64,000 nucleotides of DNA from Schizochytrium sp. TIO01. Taxonomy: Eukaryota; Sar; Bigyra; Thraustochytrida; Thraustochytriidae. Both the position numbers and the translations under genes were made by a program. The stretch lies in assembly GCA_004764695.1 (NCBI GenBank), contig SMSO01000032.1, forward strand, positions 1,510,501-1,574,500, written 5' to 3'. Below the pieces are notes generated by a model that was not told the origin of the DNA, made no database searches, and saw nothing but the letters and a program-made list of their open reading frames with translations. Shown here one piece after another: positions 30,886 to 42,355 of this stretch; within the stretch, counting starts at the first letter, position 1, and each line of letters starts with the position of its first letter.

Positions 30886-33414
30886 TCAAAAGAAGTTCTC
30901 TGGGCGACCAGGTGGACCGGCACGTTCGTACTTCATAATAGAGTGGCATAACGCGGGCTCAGACTCGATGATAGCATCAATATTTCCGAAAGAAAGTGAG
31001 GGTTCCTGAGCAAACTCATAAGCGCGTTTCTCATTAATCAAAATATTAGGATTTGCTAGCTCTGAGGTAAGACTGTCGATCACCATGACATAGGTCAAAG
31101 GAGGGTCCTCCCCTCCCTCCATTGTAGCTGTTCCAGGGGTATCGCCATACATCGCTTTAGTGTAGTCAGAGGTCATCAAATAAATAGCTTGATGAGTTGC
31201 ATATCGACCATCCGGAGTAAACAGTTGCCTGCATTTTCCCTTCTTATCAGGGAAGCGTCCAATCCAAAACAGAACACCGCTCGCAGAAAAGGTGACTGGT
31301 TCTTCTGTGTACTGGAAATTTTTCACGAGCATTTGGGTCCATGGTCCTGTAGGGTCGCCCATGAGGTTATGGAATGTGTTATTTGCAATACGCACTTCGA
31401 AATGACTCATTGATTGAGAAATTTGAGAGGCAAAGGGACGGGTCATAATGCCCATTTCTTCCACTAGGAAGTCGTCATAGGCGGCAGCATCACCTTCAAT
31501 CCTCCTCCATGAGCCATTTATGTGATCATAACGAGAATCAGGATTGACTAATTTGAATTGGCGAATAAGATCACGCTTTTTGTTTGCAGCAGGAATGCAC
31601 ATAAGGAACGATTCAAGAGTCTTCACATCGTTGTCTTGAAACTCCTGAAGCTCATCAGCCTGATCGGCAAGAATTTCTTCGATGACAGAACCAAGTGACT
31701 GCTCGAATGACTCATACAGACGAAGAGCGATGGCACGAGCAAAATCATTCTCGAGTAGACCACTTTGGGAGGTTGACAAGGCTGCTTCGAGGCTCTCACC
31801 TGCAGGACCGGTAGTGCAGCTTTCGAAAAATCGATCCAGAGTCTCGCCCATCTTACGGTTTTCTGCAATTTCACGAAGCATGTAATTTTGGCGTTCGCGA
31901 AACTCGTCCTTGAAAGGAGAATTTGTAGTTTTGTCTTCAGTCTTTGCTACAGGTACGGATGCATAGCCAGATGATGCCACTTGCGGAGGAATGCCTACCG
32001 CCACAGCCGCGTGTTGAGCCGCTGCAGGATGGACAGGATTGTTGATGGGTTCCAAATTTGAAGTGTCCAAAGCAGCATCAAGAGGAGCATCGAAATCAAA
32101 GTTTGCGTCGTCCATATCCAGCTCCAATTCATCTGAGTCTCCGAACAAAAAGCTACTGAGGTCTTCATCGCCGAGAGTCTCAAGAAATAATGGCGCTGCA
32201 ATGTTGGAAACTAGTTCTTGTCTCCGTAGATAGGCCCGATTCTTCTGCAATTGGCCGCAGCGAATCTTTTCGGCATGGCAAAGCGCCATTAATCCTGCAA
32301 TCAGCTTTGCTCGTGACGATTTCTTCATCCGGGTTCGGTTTTCTAGGTCTGGATCGGAATTTGTAATATTTCTGTGAGCGGATTCTTCTTCAAGCCGATC
32401 TCGCTTTCTTCTCAAAATTGTACGACCAGAAGTAAGGGTGAAAGGAGGGGATGCCTTTGTACTCACGAGACGAAGAAATCCATCATCGTACTTTTCAAAG
32501 AGAAAGACATTCAAACAATGCTCGACATGCTTCAGCTGCCGACTGGACTGCCACATATAGTTCCACTTCATTCGGTCGCCACGAACACGGACAATCACTG
32601 ATTGTAAATTTGAAGATGTTCTTGAATTTGTTCCTGATATGATTTCACAGGAGATCATGCCGGTGATATTTGCGAGATCATTTTCCATCACACCCTCGTG
32701 AGAGGCAAACTGACTTTGCAAGTCTTGTCCACTGACAGGACATAGCAGTGCATAAGCACAGAGAGGGCCGTAACTTTGGAAACCTTGATTCAAGGTTGCC
32801 TTAAAATCAGCGGCCGAGCCACAATAACCGCGTTGTTGATGCTCTCCAGCGCATCCATTTTTACCATGAGCAGGAAAACAGCGAAGGTTTTTAGTTTTGT
32901 TACGGCCATCCCAACGCCGCTCGTAGCCAGCCTCAAATGTTGACAGGGGTTCTATGCTCCATGAGGGAATCCAGCACCCATCGCAGTTTGAGGATGCTCC
33001 TGCATTTGTGGGCTTTCGTTTATATAGTTGTGGCTCCTGCGACGGCTGTTGTGTCGGAGAATGCGGCAATGACCCAGAAGAAGAAAGCGACGAGGAAGAT
33101 CCGCGGTGAGTGAGGTAGATACTTTTACTGTGGTCATCTTCATTACCGTTGCTAGGAGGAGACGAGGTAGCTTGGCCTTCAGAAGCACCGCCATATAATG
33201 TACCAGAGGGAGTCAAGGGCGGTTCGACATTGTGATCACTTGAATAGTACTGAGAGTCACTCGCAGGAGCATGGAATGAATACAGCATGGATGCGGATTG
33301 TTCACCAGTTGAAGCAATGTTCGCACTCTTACGATTCATGAGGTCATCCCCAGGCATTGATCCGAAGTACAACATGCCATCATCATCTCCAAAGTTCAAT
33401 TGATGAGAGTCCAT
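30886..33414 (-). CDS. Large protein of unknown function, possibly a nuclear regulator
   Basis: The product is 842 residues, starting at the ATG at 33414; open frame continues upstream but has no ATG before it. I do not recognise the family. The N-terminal 130 residues are Ser/Gly/Pro-rich and probably disordered. Near residues 150-230 lies a Cys/His/Trp-rich segment (CDGCWIPSWS, then RCFPAHGKNGC and RGYCGSA) that could bind zinc. A basic stretch with RRKRDR lies near 345. An acidic stretch rich in Asp and hydrophobics (DELELDMDDANFDFDAP, about 450) resembles a transactivation region. The C-terminal half (about 520-842) has a folded composition, including SHFEVRIANNTFHNLMGDP and GVLFWIGRFPDKKGKCRQ. 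A transcription-related role is a guess from this pattern. The length and uniform coding bias make the gene itself secure. Confidence 0.75.
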   Translation of the reverse strand: MDSHQLNFGDDDGMLYFGSMPGDDLMNRKSANIASTGEQSASMLYSFHAPASDSQYYSSDHNVEPPLTPSGTLYGGASEGQATSSPPSNGNEDDHSKSIYLTHRGSSSSLSSSGSLPHSPTQQPSQEPQLYKRKPTNAGASSNCDGCWIPSWSIEPLSTFEAGYERRWDGRNKTKNLRCFPAHGKNGCAGEHQQRGYCGSAADFKATLNQGFQSYGPLCAYALLCPVSGQDLQSQFASHEGVMENDLANITGMISCEIISGTNSRTSSNLQSVIVRVRGDRMKWNYMWQSSRQLKHVEHCLNVFLFEKYDDGFLRLVSTKASPPFTLTSGRTILRRKRDRLEEESAHRNITNSDPDLENRTRMKKSSRAKLIAGLMALCHAEKIRCGQLQKNRAYLRRQELVSNIAAPLFLETLGDEDLSSFLFGDSDELELDMDDANFDFDAPLDAALDTSNLEPINNPVHPAAAQHAAVAVGIPPQVASSGYASVPVAKTEDKTTNSPFKDEFRERQNYMLREIAENRKMGETLDRFFESCTTGPAGESLEAALSTSQSGLLENDFARAIALRLYESFEQSLGSVIEEILADQADELQEFQDNDVKTLESFLMCIPAANKKRDLIRQFKLVNPDSRYDHINGSWRRIEGDAAAYDDFLVEEMGIMTRPFASQISQSMSHFEVRIANNTFHNLMGDPTGPWTQMLVKNFQYTEEPVTFSASGVLFWIGRFPDKKGKCRQLFTPDGRYATHQAIYLMTSDYTKAMYGDTPGTATMEGGEDPPLTYVMVIDSLTSELANPNILINEKRAYEFAQEPSLSFGNIDAIIESEPALCHSIMKYERAGPPGRPENFF

Positions 33415-35588
33415 CGTGCCTCCAGGATTTCGCTTTAATAAGAAAAGACAGAGATACCAAACCACTCCAATACAGACTTTATAAACGTAGTGTGTAACTC
33501 GCGAAAGTACAGAAACACTACCGTGTACGCAAGGAAACTTCGGCACAAACCCGGTCAGAAGTGCTAGTTCTCTTTGCGGATTTAGACAAAGCTGATAATC
33601 TTCTGAGTTCTTTGATTATGTGTAAATGGTCTGGCTTATGTGGTAAGTCCAGAGGTATTAGAATGTTCGTGGTGCTGGTGGTGCTCGTGAGAGTTGAGTC
33701 TTTAAAAGGTTTTTTTAAGCCTGATCACAGATAGGTTGGTTGATTGATGCCTTCGCGCGAAGAAGGAAGGGGAGAGAGACTAGCCGCACAGGCGCCCCCT
33801 GCAACACCACGTTTATTATGGAGCCGCTGAACGCCGCACAATTTACGTATATACCTGCTGCTCCGCGTATTCACCAAAAAGTCGCGTCGGTACCCCAGGA
33901 TGTAGCGATCACGATTTGGGTTTGCTGACCTTGCTCGCACTCGACACGAGCTAAGTTTCTCCGAATTTGATATTTCCCCTCCACTGCACTCTCTCCTTTC
34001 AATAAAGTGATGTGTGTTAATAGGTTTGTTTAAAAAAAAAAAGAAGAACAGCAATAAAAATAAATCAAGTAAGATGATGAGATACTCTAAGTTGCCTTCG
34101 AAGACTTTGGTACTTTGATACACCTAACATTTCCTCTTGTCCAGAAATGTTCATTTGTTCTGTCTCAAACGCGAGTACGTAGGCTTTTTATAAAATCATA
34201 AATATCAGTGAAAAGCTCAAAAAATGAAAATATTCAAAATTGATATCGACTACTAACCCAGTTTTGTTTACCATGTTCCCTAGTAGAAGTACTGTTTTAT
34301 CATTTTAAACCACATTTATAGTCACGGACATCTATTAATTAGAAAAAACATTTTTTTCAATATTTTACTTATATTACTTATATGTAGCTGTGAAGACTGA
34401 GAAGTGACTCGAATCATATAATTTTACTTCAGTGTTTTTTCCATTAGTGATTTACTAAGTATTACCATAGTATTCGAGTTATTAATCTATTCTAAGGTAA
34501 AACATGAAATACTTGAGTTTTAAGATGGATTATTGAAAAGTAAATTAGTTGATTGAAGAGAGTTATCGATGTGAGGAAGAAAATTGAAGTGATTGCTGAA
34601 TCAATTTGGTGCGATGCGATAAATGATTCTCCAATATAGGTATTCTGTTATGTCTAAAGGAAAGTCAGTATCAGTGGAATCACAGCACATCCAAGAATGC
34701 AACAGTGTTATTTGGTTGGCTTTGGATTCATATCTAGCTCACAGAAGAGTGGTCGAGTGAATGACCTACGGGGTCCCAACCTTGTTTCGTCTTTAAAAGA
34801 ATAATTTAAAATACTTTTAATTTTAAAAGTCGAATATTGATATTTTTAGAATAGTATTCTGGCCCACCAGGCTATCTGGCGATGCCAGCTAGCTGCGCAA
34901 AGAAAGGTCTAAGCCTTCGCGAGCTTGCGAGAGGCGTCCTTGCGAACCTTTTCAGACTCACAGCCGCAGCTAATACTAGCTGCGAGCCCACTCCAGGTCG
35001 CCTCTCTTCTTGAAAAGCTCTTTCAACTTGAGATTACCTCTTTCAGACTAGTCAGAGGTTCTTCTGATAAACGTTTTACTTGGGAAGTTAAAACAAAGAG
35101 CTTTTAGCTCTGTGGTGATCAGGGAAGGAGTCCCAACCCTATATGAGCGAAGATAAGGGCGAGGAAGCACATACATACCTATGCACATGTCAACAGCTGA
35201 GACCGGGCGTTGAGTTTGGCTCTGATTCGGTTGGATTGGAACCACACATGCAATCTTGAGGAAGGTCGTCGTCTCTATGAGGAGCAAATGAAATGGAGAA
35301 GACGCTTGAAAGGATGGTCAACAACAGCCTCAGCGATTTAAACAAAAGTTGGCGTGCTTTCATAGAAAGGCAGCCAACAGATAAGAAGGCTTTTGTGGCC
35401 AGCAACTTGCCGCATGAGCGAGGTACACTTTTGCGAATGCACGCAGCTATCAAGTTGGATTCTGCTGAAAAGTGAGGAACATTCGACTTGTCTTTCTGCG
35501 TATGGACATGACTATACCTGGAAAGAAAGAAATATGTGCAAGAAGAGGATCTCAGCCACGGAGTCAGAAGCTCAAGCTCCTCCGATTT

Positions 35589-35590
<2 letters not shown>

Positions 35591-35621
<31 letters not shown>

Positions 35622-35622
35622 A
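35591..35622. repeat. (GCTT)n microsatellite
   Basis: About eight copies of GCTT, ending in GCTAGCTTG. Confidence 0.92.
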
Positions 35623-35867
35623 GCTTGTGGTAGGTAGGCATTGGTTAGCCTTGCTTGCAATTCGAGCAGACGATCACTGCTATCTGATGAGCTGGGTCAA
35701 ACAAGAAGTTGCCAAATGGACCACGTGCGAGATCGCGAAAGCAGTTCTCTTGCTTGATGCTTCGCGAAGTATGAAGAAGAGGCACTCGTCGAAGATTGTG
35801 AGGGCCAGATGCCCATGGGAAGAAATTGCTGGGACGGATTTCAACAAGTTCTTGGTTGTAATTCTCA

Positions 35868-35984
<117 letters not shown>

Positions 35985-36988
35985 AAAAGTTGTTGTTATT
36001 GGAAAAAGAAACAAATAAGAGATTGCATCCCATCTGACATAAAAGTCTGGGGCTAAATATCCCAGACAAAACCCAAAGAAAATTTATCGCGCATGCTTGA
36101 AAAAATTTCATAAATTAGATCAGGCTGGTACGAAATCAGGTGAAGTCCCAATAGAAAATGAACCTGCGTATTCATGGATGCGAACGTACTAGATTGCCTC
36201 CATGCATATGATGATGATGCGCATGTGAAAACACCAGCAGGCACCTACGTATTCTCTAGGTTTATGCCCATCCCTTTTTTCTCTTCTCTATTTTGCTTCT
36301 TCTGTTTTTTGTTGCAAAAACTTTATAACTTTTTTATCATTCTTATTCAAGTAATTTACTATTTATTTTCTATAGCACAAATCGCAGCTAAGGAATTCTA
36401 TTTTGGACGAACATTAACTTCTTTATGCATATCGCTTCTCCACTATGTAATTCCCTCTCTGCGCAACGTCCCAGGAACATGCCGAAGAATCGTCCTCTCT
36501 TTAAGGGCTATTTTCGGCGCACTTTTTCAGAAAATCCTGATATTTACATTCAACACTAACTAGAATAGCTTCAAACCTCGAATGGGGACAGCTAACCCAT
36601 GTATGCGACAGTCTACTAAGAGACCCTTTTCTTTCTAATTTCAGGTTATTCTATTTGGGGTTCAGGCAACCTTTTACAGCCCCAACAGACGGATAAAACA
36701 CGCTCTGTCAGCCACCCTTATTTAAGCTTTTTTCTTTTCTTTTTATTTTAATTTTTTAAAATGCTTGATTTTGTTGGGCGACATCAATTTTCTTTTCTGT
36801 ACATCATAGAAAGAGTTCGTAGTTGTTTCAGACTTCATAAGGAGGCTAGGTTGTGGGATAGCGATTTAGGCATCCTAAACGTTCATCAGGACATATCTAA
36901 TTGACATGATCTTTCCTTTCATTCGAATTCACTTTCCTAAGATGCATCTTGACAGAATATGCTTTTAAAATTCAAAATTCATACAGTG

Positions 36989-37028
36989 TTTTTTTTTTTT
37001 TCTATTATTTAAAAAAAAAAAAAAAAAA
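36989..37028. repeat. Facing poly-T and poly-A tracts
   Basis: A T-run of about 12-13 bases (36989-37001) and an A-run of 18 bases (37011-37028) are separated by CTATTATTT. They could fold into a hairpin or mark a decayed retroelement end; neither is shown by the sequence. Confidence 0.8.
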
Positions 37029-38263
37029 GTTAAAACATGAAATGAAAAGAAAACTAAATGAATGTGTAGAAAGTGGGTAACATGTTTGCAGACGAAAACA
37101 GATAAGTAATGAGACTTGTAGCGTCAATATCCCAATACTATTGACCTATGCATATATACACGTTGATTTTATTGCCCGCTTGCAGCTTGCGGCTTCAATT
37201 GTAGTAATTATGCGTTTGCTACGCTCCATCGACAAGCGTTAGGCGTTGGCGAAGGGAGCAAACCACCTAAATTATTTCTCATAATTTATAAAATTAGACC
37301 TCCGCGAGTCAGTGCCTCAACTTAGCCAACATTCTCAGCCACCTAAGATACTCAGGCTAGAATTTCCCTTTAAAGCAGGGTTTCTGGCAAGGGAGAAATC
37401 CTCAATGAAATGATTCTTCAAAACCTAAAAATTTACCTAATTTATAAAAGCGTCTATCCACGTCTTCTAACTTCCAAACATACTATTAAGATAATTCCCA
37501 AGAGAGACTTGCATTACTGGAAACGCATAAGTACTACACCTTCGTGGGTGCATTGCTTTTGGTTGGCTAACCTGAATTTTGTAATGCACGGTTCTTCAAA
37601 ACATAGGGGCCGTATGCTTTGCAACAATGAAGCATGATCTCTACCTTAAGCTGTGACAATCATATTTAAAATTTATGTTACCGCTGAAGGTTACATGAAA
37701 AGAAAGATTGTGGTGTTCAATCTTGGTATTTGAAAAAGCAAAGCTATAATACCTTCAACCACACTACTTCTAAAATAGATCCTTGTTGTTTAGAACACAA
37801 TATGAAAATTATCAATTCTACAGTATTATCTTGTCAGCGAACTATTTCAAGAGCCGCATCTATTTAAAATAAGAGAGCCGATATGAAATAAAGAGGGCGC
37901 CAGCAAAGCATTAACTCTCTTTTAATAAAATGTTAATATATGCGTTGTTCCAAGAGTTATGATTTCCCTCTTACATAAAGAAGCAAACTGAATGTTTCTC
38001 CACTTTCGAAAGCATAAATATGGAAAAGCCTGACGTAGACTTTAATTGCTGTTCCAAGGACATCCTTGGCAGAACTGTGATAGTTTAGGTATGTACTCCA
38101 AAACCTATCCAAATCCGCATGCTTTACTTCCCCCTCACTATATCATGGCGTTTAATTAGTTAAAGCAACGATGTCAGCACTAAAATTTAAACTTTGTAAG
38201 GACAACCTTAATTTTTTTTAATCTCATTGGGTAATCTCCGACTATGTTATTTTTCAGGAATGC

Positions 38264-38284
38264 CATATATATATATATATATAT
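38264..38284. repeat. (TA)n run
   Basis: About ten TA dinucleotides in the gene-poor region. Confidence 0.9.
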
Positions 38285-40548
38285 CCTGATATATTTTATC
38301 GAATCCCGACTTGTTTGGTGAAGAAGTAATAATCTCTCAATAGACGTAGTCTTACAAAAGACCTACTGCTGATGAAAATCTAAGCTTTGCTTTCAACCAG
38401 CCTCCAATGCCTCTATCTGCAAGTCTTCAATTTTTTATTCTCAAACCTAAAGTGCTGTTGGATCTAAATCTCCTGTCGAACACTTCGCTCGCCTGCCAGC
38501 GCACACCAAAACCAATCAACAACTTACCACAAACGCCAGGCCTCATAAATAGAGTCGCTGTCGTCAAGATTAAACTTCCTTTGAATGCTGTGTCTGTCTC
38601 ATGTTTAACCGCTCGCTTGCACTTGTAAGCCCTACACCACATACTTCTAAATATTCTCCCAGCTTATATTCAATCTACCCATGAGTAGCCGATACGAAGT
38701 CAATCACGATGGCCACCATGATATTTTCACTGTCCAACGCTACTCTGATGGCGCCGAGTGACATATTGAAACATGGACAGATCTGCCAACCTCTTAGCCT
38801 CTTTTGAATCAAAGAAAGAAGTTGGAATCAAGAGGCCTACAAGTAAACCTCATCTACTTTCTTTAATTAGGCTCATGTAGTAACTGTTATCGTACATGCA
38901 CTTGCAGTAGTAATGTCGAGGCAGTTGCTTGTTTGTAAGAATTTACACAACCCGTTAACAGGTTGCACAAGCGGACGAAATGTTTAGGCATGCCCAAAAA
39001 ATGATCCTGCCACGGTGTGCAAGCATTCAAAAAACATGAAATACACTCTTTCATGTTGTTCTTGCAAAGCAGGGCTCTTTTTAGTTTCGGTGGGATACTG
39101 GTTCACGTAGGAGAGTTTGAATTCCACGATATCGAAACTTTTTTTTTCCTTCTAGGTGGTTAAATTTCAACTATGAAAATTCGATAGAGTGTTGTCCGGT
39201 AAATTGGGTACCCTTTGCTCACATGGGCTCCTCCCTCTGCTAACTTTTCTGAAAGCCGCTGTTGTGCGGCCTTCGTGAAATAAAGATCTGGTTTTTATGA
39301 ATAAAAGTGGCTTATATGCTTCTTTGTACGTAAACTATATAAAATTTATGATGTGTGTTATGAGGTTATGAGACCCCAAAGATCTGAGCTTGTCTTTTTT
39401 TCTTCTTTTTTTTTACTTCTTCAACTTCTTCGGTGTCTAATTCATTCATTTCTAAGTACCAATGTAAACATTTAGCAACGGCAGAGATGATGATAAGTTT
39501 GTGCATGACGTCGCCATTACGGCATGAGCTGGCTTTGATTTTTGGTCCTTTGGTGCTAAATTACTATTTTTCTTTTCTTCTTCTCTTTTACAATTTACTT
39601 TATTTTTCTTTTCTTTTTTTTACCTTATTTTTTTTTTGTTAATTAAAAATGAAAATTGAAAAAGTAGGAACAACCCCAACTTTCCTCCAAGAGACGCTTG
39701 ATCTAAATCAAGTTCTCGCGATGCTCTCCGCGGATCGGGTTGGTTGTGCAAACAGGAAAACATGCAAGATATCACCCGCCTTAGTAAAGGCTAAGGCTAC
39801 TTCAATATTGCTATCCTCAATTGTGAGCAAAGTCAACCGAACTCGCACTAAAGAAAAGGGCACAGAACGGCCGGGGACTATAATAAGTTGTCTCCTCGTG
39901 CTGCGTATAATAAGTAACTAACACGCTGGGCCACCACGATTTGGATGGATGAATATTTCTTGCTGATTCTAATTTTAAACTAAGTTACTAAAAGATGTAT
40001 TTACTAATAGGTGCTTTGTCCTGGTGATCAAAGGTAGTATGCTTCTGCAACGTGGCTTTGGAGACGCCATTCTATAGTCTCATTGGCCAGAATCTTTTAA
40101 AAAATTGCATTAAAATGACGATATTAAAAATTTGCAGTAATACTACTTACCAATTGACACTGCTCATTTGGAAGTTAGATATACCCTGCCCCACAGTGAG
40201 CAACAGAATACATTTGATCTTTTGTCGTCCGAGTTTACCCAAATATCCACACCATATAGGTTTTTATGCCTATAATGTTCTAGCTGGGACAGCATTGAAG
40301 AACGCGTTCTTTACCTATTATTCTCTCTACCAGAAAGACTCACCACACAGAACTTGTGGAACTATTAGAACAAAGGCGGCTGAAGTTTAGCACGGTTGAA
40401 GAGTAAGAGTCTAAGTCGGCCCAGTGACAGAATTGGCTTGAGTTTTTATTCAAGCTGAGATACCTCAAGTCGTTCGTGCCTCTGACTGTTAAGAGCGGAG
40501 GTAACTTGGTTGCCTTCTCTACTACTAAACCAGAGCCTGCATTCAGCG

Positions 40549-40618
40549 GTGAGTCAGAGGTAACTGGAAAATCTCTCAAGCTTGGGTTGAAACTCAAGCC
40601 AAAATAACCACTCATGTG
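40549..40618 (-). repeat. Dispersed repeat, copy B (inverted relative to copy A)
   Basis: On the - strand this reads CATGAGTGGTTATTTTGGC, then TTGAG and AACCCAA, and ends GTTACCTCTGACT, matching copy A at 30602-30673. On the + strand a further CCTCTGACTGTTA lies at 40482-40494, facing the AGTCAGAGG at the end of this copy, so the 40482-40560 segment is bounded by short inverted CCTCTGACT ends. Confidence 0.65.
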
Positions 40619-40800
40619 TATGGTGCATCTAGCTTAGCGGCCTACTGAAACATCAGCTTTAACTTCAACCTCGATGCGCTGCGAGTTCGAGTTCTGTATG
40701 CAAATTCACAAAGTACACCGGTATCTAAGGGAAAGAGTTCTGCACTCCCGGTTAAAATCGTTTTTAGAACCAGGGCAGAGCCACAACAATGCTCAAGGAA

Positions 40801-40854
40801 GGGGGGGGGGGGTGCGCTATCTTTCTTTCTCTCTTTCTTTCTTTCTTTCTTTCT
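40801..40854. repeat. G12 tract followed by (CTTT)n
   Basis: Twelve consecutive G are followed after eight bases by an imperfect CTTT array. Both are on the + strand about 1.5 kb upstream of the phosphatase gene. Confidence 0.93.
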
Positions 40855-41405
40855 ATGCTGATGGGTTCTTTTGAGTTTGGTCAACTTGAAGAGACAGGGC
40901 ATGTAGGAGCTATCTAGGCAGGCCAGAACCTACTTTGTTCGCCCTGAGTGAGAGACTAGTTTGAAAAAATCCTAAGTCGAAAGGTGGTTTCAGGAGGCAT
41001 TGCCTCTACCTACCTGCTAGGTATTAACTAGGTGCGAGAGTGTTTTTTGGTCGCCGTGATAGAGAAAGGACAGAAGAGAACAGAACAGGACAAAAGAGGA
41101 GAGAACAGAAGGGAAGACTTCTGACCCAGGAAGTGAGTGAAGTGAGGCCGCCCACCTTTTCCTGCCCTTTGTGGCCAAGGCCCACGCCGATCCTTGGAGA
41201 GCGGCATATCCACGAAGCTGCTGTAAGCACGCACGCTCAGGGTGGAGGCGTCCCCGCAAATCAGACAGAGGCACGAAGGAACCAGAGAGGGCGGACGGCT
41301 TTCTTGGACAGTCACGGTTGGCAAGATGTCTAAGGTAGATCGATCTATCTATGCGTCAGTCAGTCAGTTCTCTGTTCCTCGTCACGCTAAGGACACTCAC
41401 TGCCT

Positions 41406-41630
41406 ATGCCCACTACTACTACTCCTACTACTCCTACTACTCCTACTCCTACTATTGCAACTAATACTACTAATAGCAATAGTAATAGTAATAGTAATAG
41501 TAATAGTAATAGTAATAGTAATAGTAATAGTAATAGTAATAGTAATAGTAATAGTAATAGTAATAGTAATAGTAATAGTAATAGTAATAGTAATAGTAAT
41601 AGTAATAGTAATAGTAATAGTAATAGTTAG
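41406..41630. repeat. CTA/CTC trinucleotides leading into an (AATAGT)n hexamer array
   Basis: An imperfect CTACTC/CTA stretch (41410-41470) passes into about 25 copies of AATAGT (41479-41628). An ATG at 41406 happens to be in frame with the whole array, giving Thr/Pro then (Asn-Ser)n to a stop directly after it. With no unique sequence either side I treat this as a microsatellite, not a gene. Confidence 0.93.
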
Positions 41631-41724
41631 TAATAATGGGACTCCTACCACTACTCCTACTCTTGCAACCCTAACGGTGGCCACCTCTGTGACTATGATG
41701 GGATGGATGGATCTTTGGAAAGAG

Positions 41725-41765
41725 ATTTCTTTCTTTCTGTCTTTCTTTCTTTCTTTCTTTCTTTA
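41725..41765. repeat. (CTTT)n microsatellite
   Basis: About ten CTTT units with one CTGT interruption, just after a short GGAT run at 41698-41711. Confidence 0.92.
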
Positions 41766-42078
41766 TTTGTTGGGACCTGCGGCGGATCTTGGCGAAGGAG
41801 AGAAGATAGAGACGGGAACAGGCGCAGCGGCTGGCTCGAAGACGCGAGTGGAGGTGGGCGGAGCAGGCTGCAACCCACAGGCCGATGAGGCAGCGAGTAT
41901 GCGCAGATCTGACTGACCCTTGCAAACGTGCTGAGACAGACGACCAAACAGAGATCTTGCTTGAGACAAACAAAGAAACGAACGAACGAACTAACTAACC
42001 AACCAGCTAAGAGGGAAAGAAGAAAGATAGATAGATGCGCAGGTACCGATTAGAGTAACTAGATTCCTAAGAGCCTAT

Positions 42079-42109
42079 CAAACAAACAAACAAACAAACA
42101 AATAAACAA
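42079..42109. repeat. (CAAA)n microsatellite
   Basis: About seven CAAA units about 250 bases upstream of the phosphatase start codon. Confidence 0.92.
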
Positions 42110-42355
42110 GCGATTCTTTCTTTCTTTCGAATAAGGTGGTGGTTATAGGGCAGGTAGTAAGGGGGGCTAGGATAGCTGGCTAAGGGCTACGGTAGAAGAG
42201 ACCGTAGAGGCTCTCTTCTCTCGTCATCCTTTTGCAAAGTTGGTAAGTGGATGACTCAGTTCAGTAGAGCGTCAAGGTTGAAAGTTGTGAGCGCTGTGAA
42301 GCAGAACCGGATTGGCCTGGCAGTTTAGGCGGCGGACAAAGGCCAGCTCGGCGCG

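Noticed and set aside
39649-39921. 90-codon ATG frame in the gene-poor block
   Set aside because: The composition is unremarkable, with no domain, no splice signals and no neighbours to support it.
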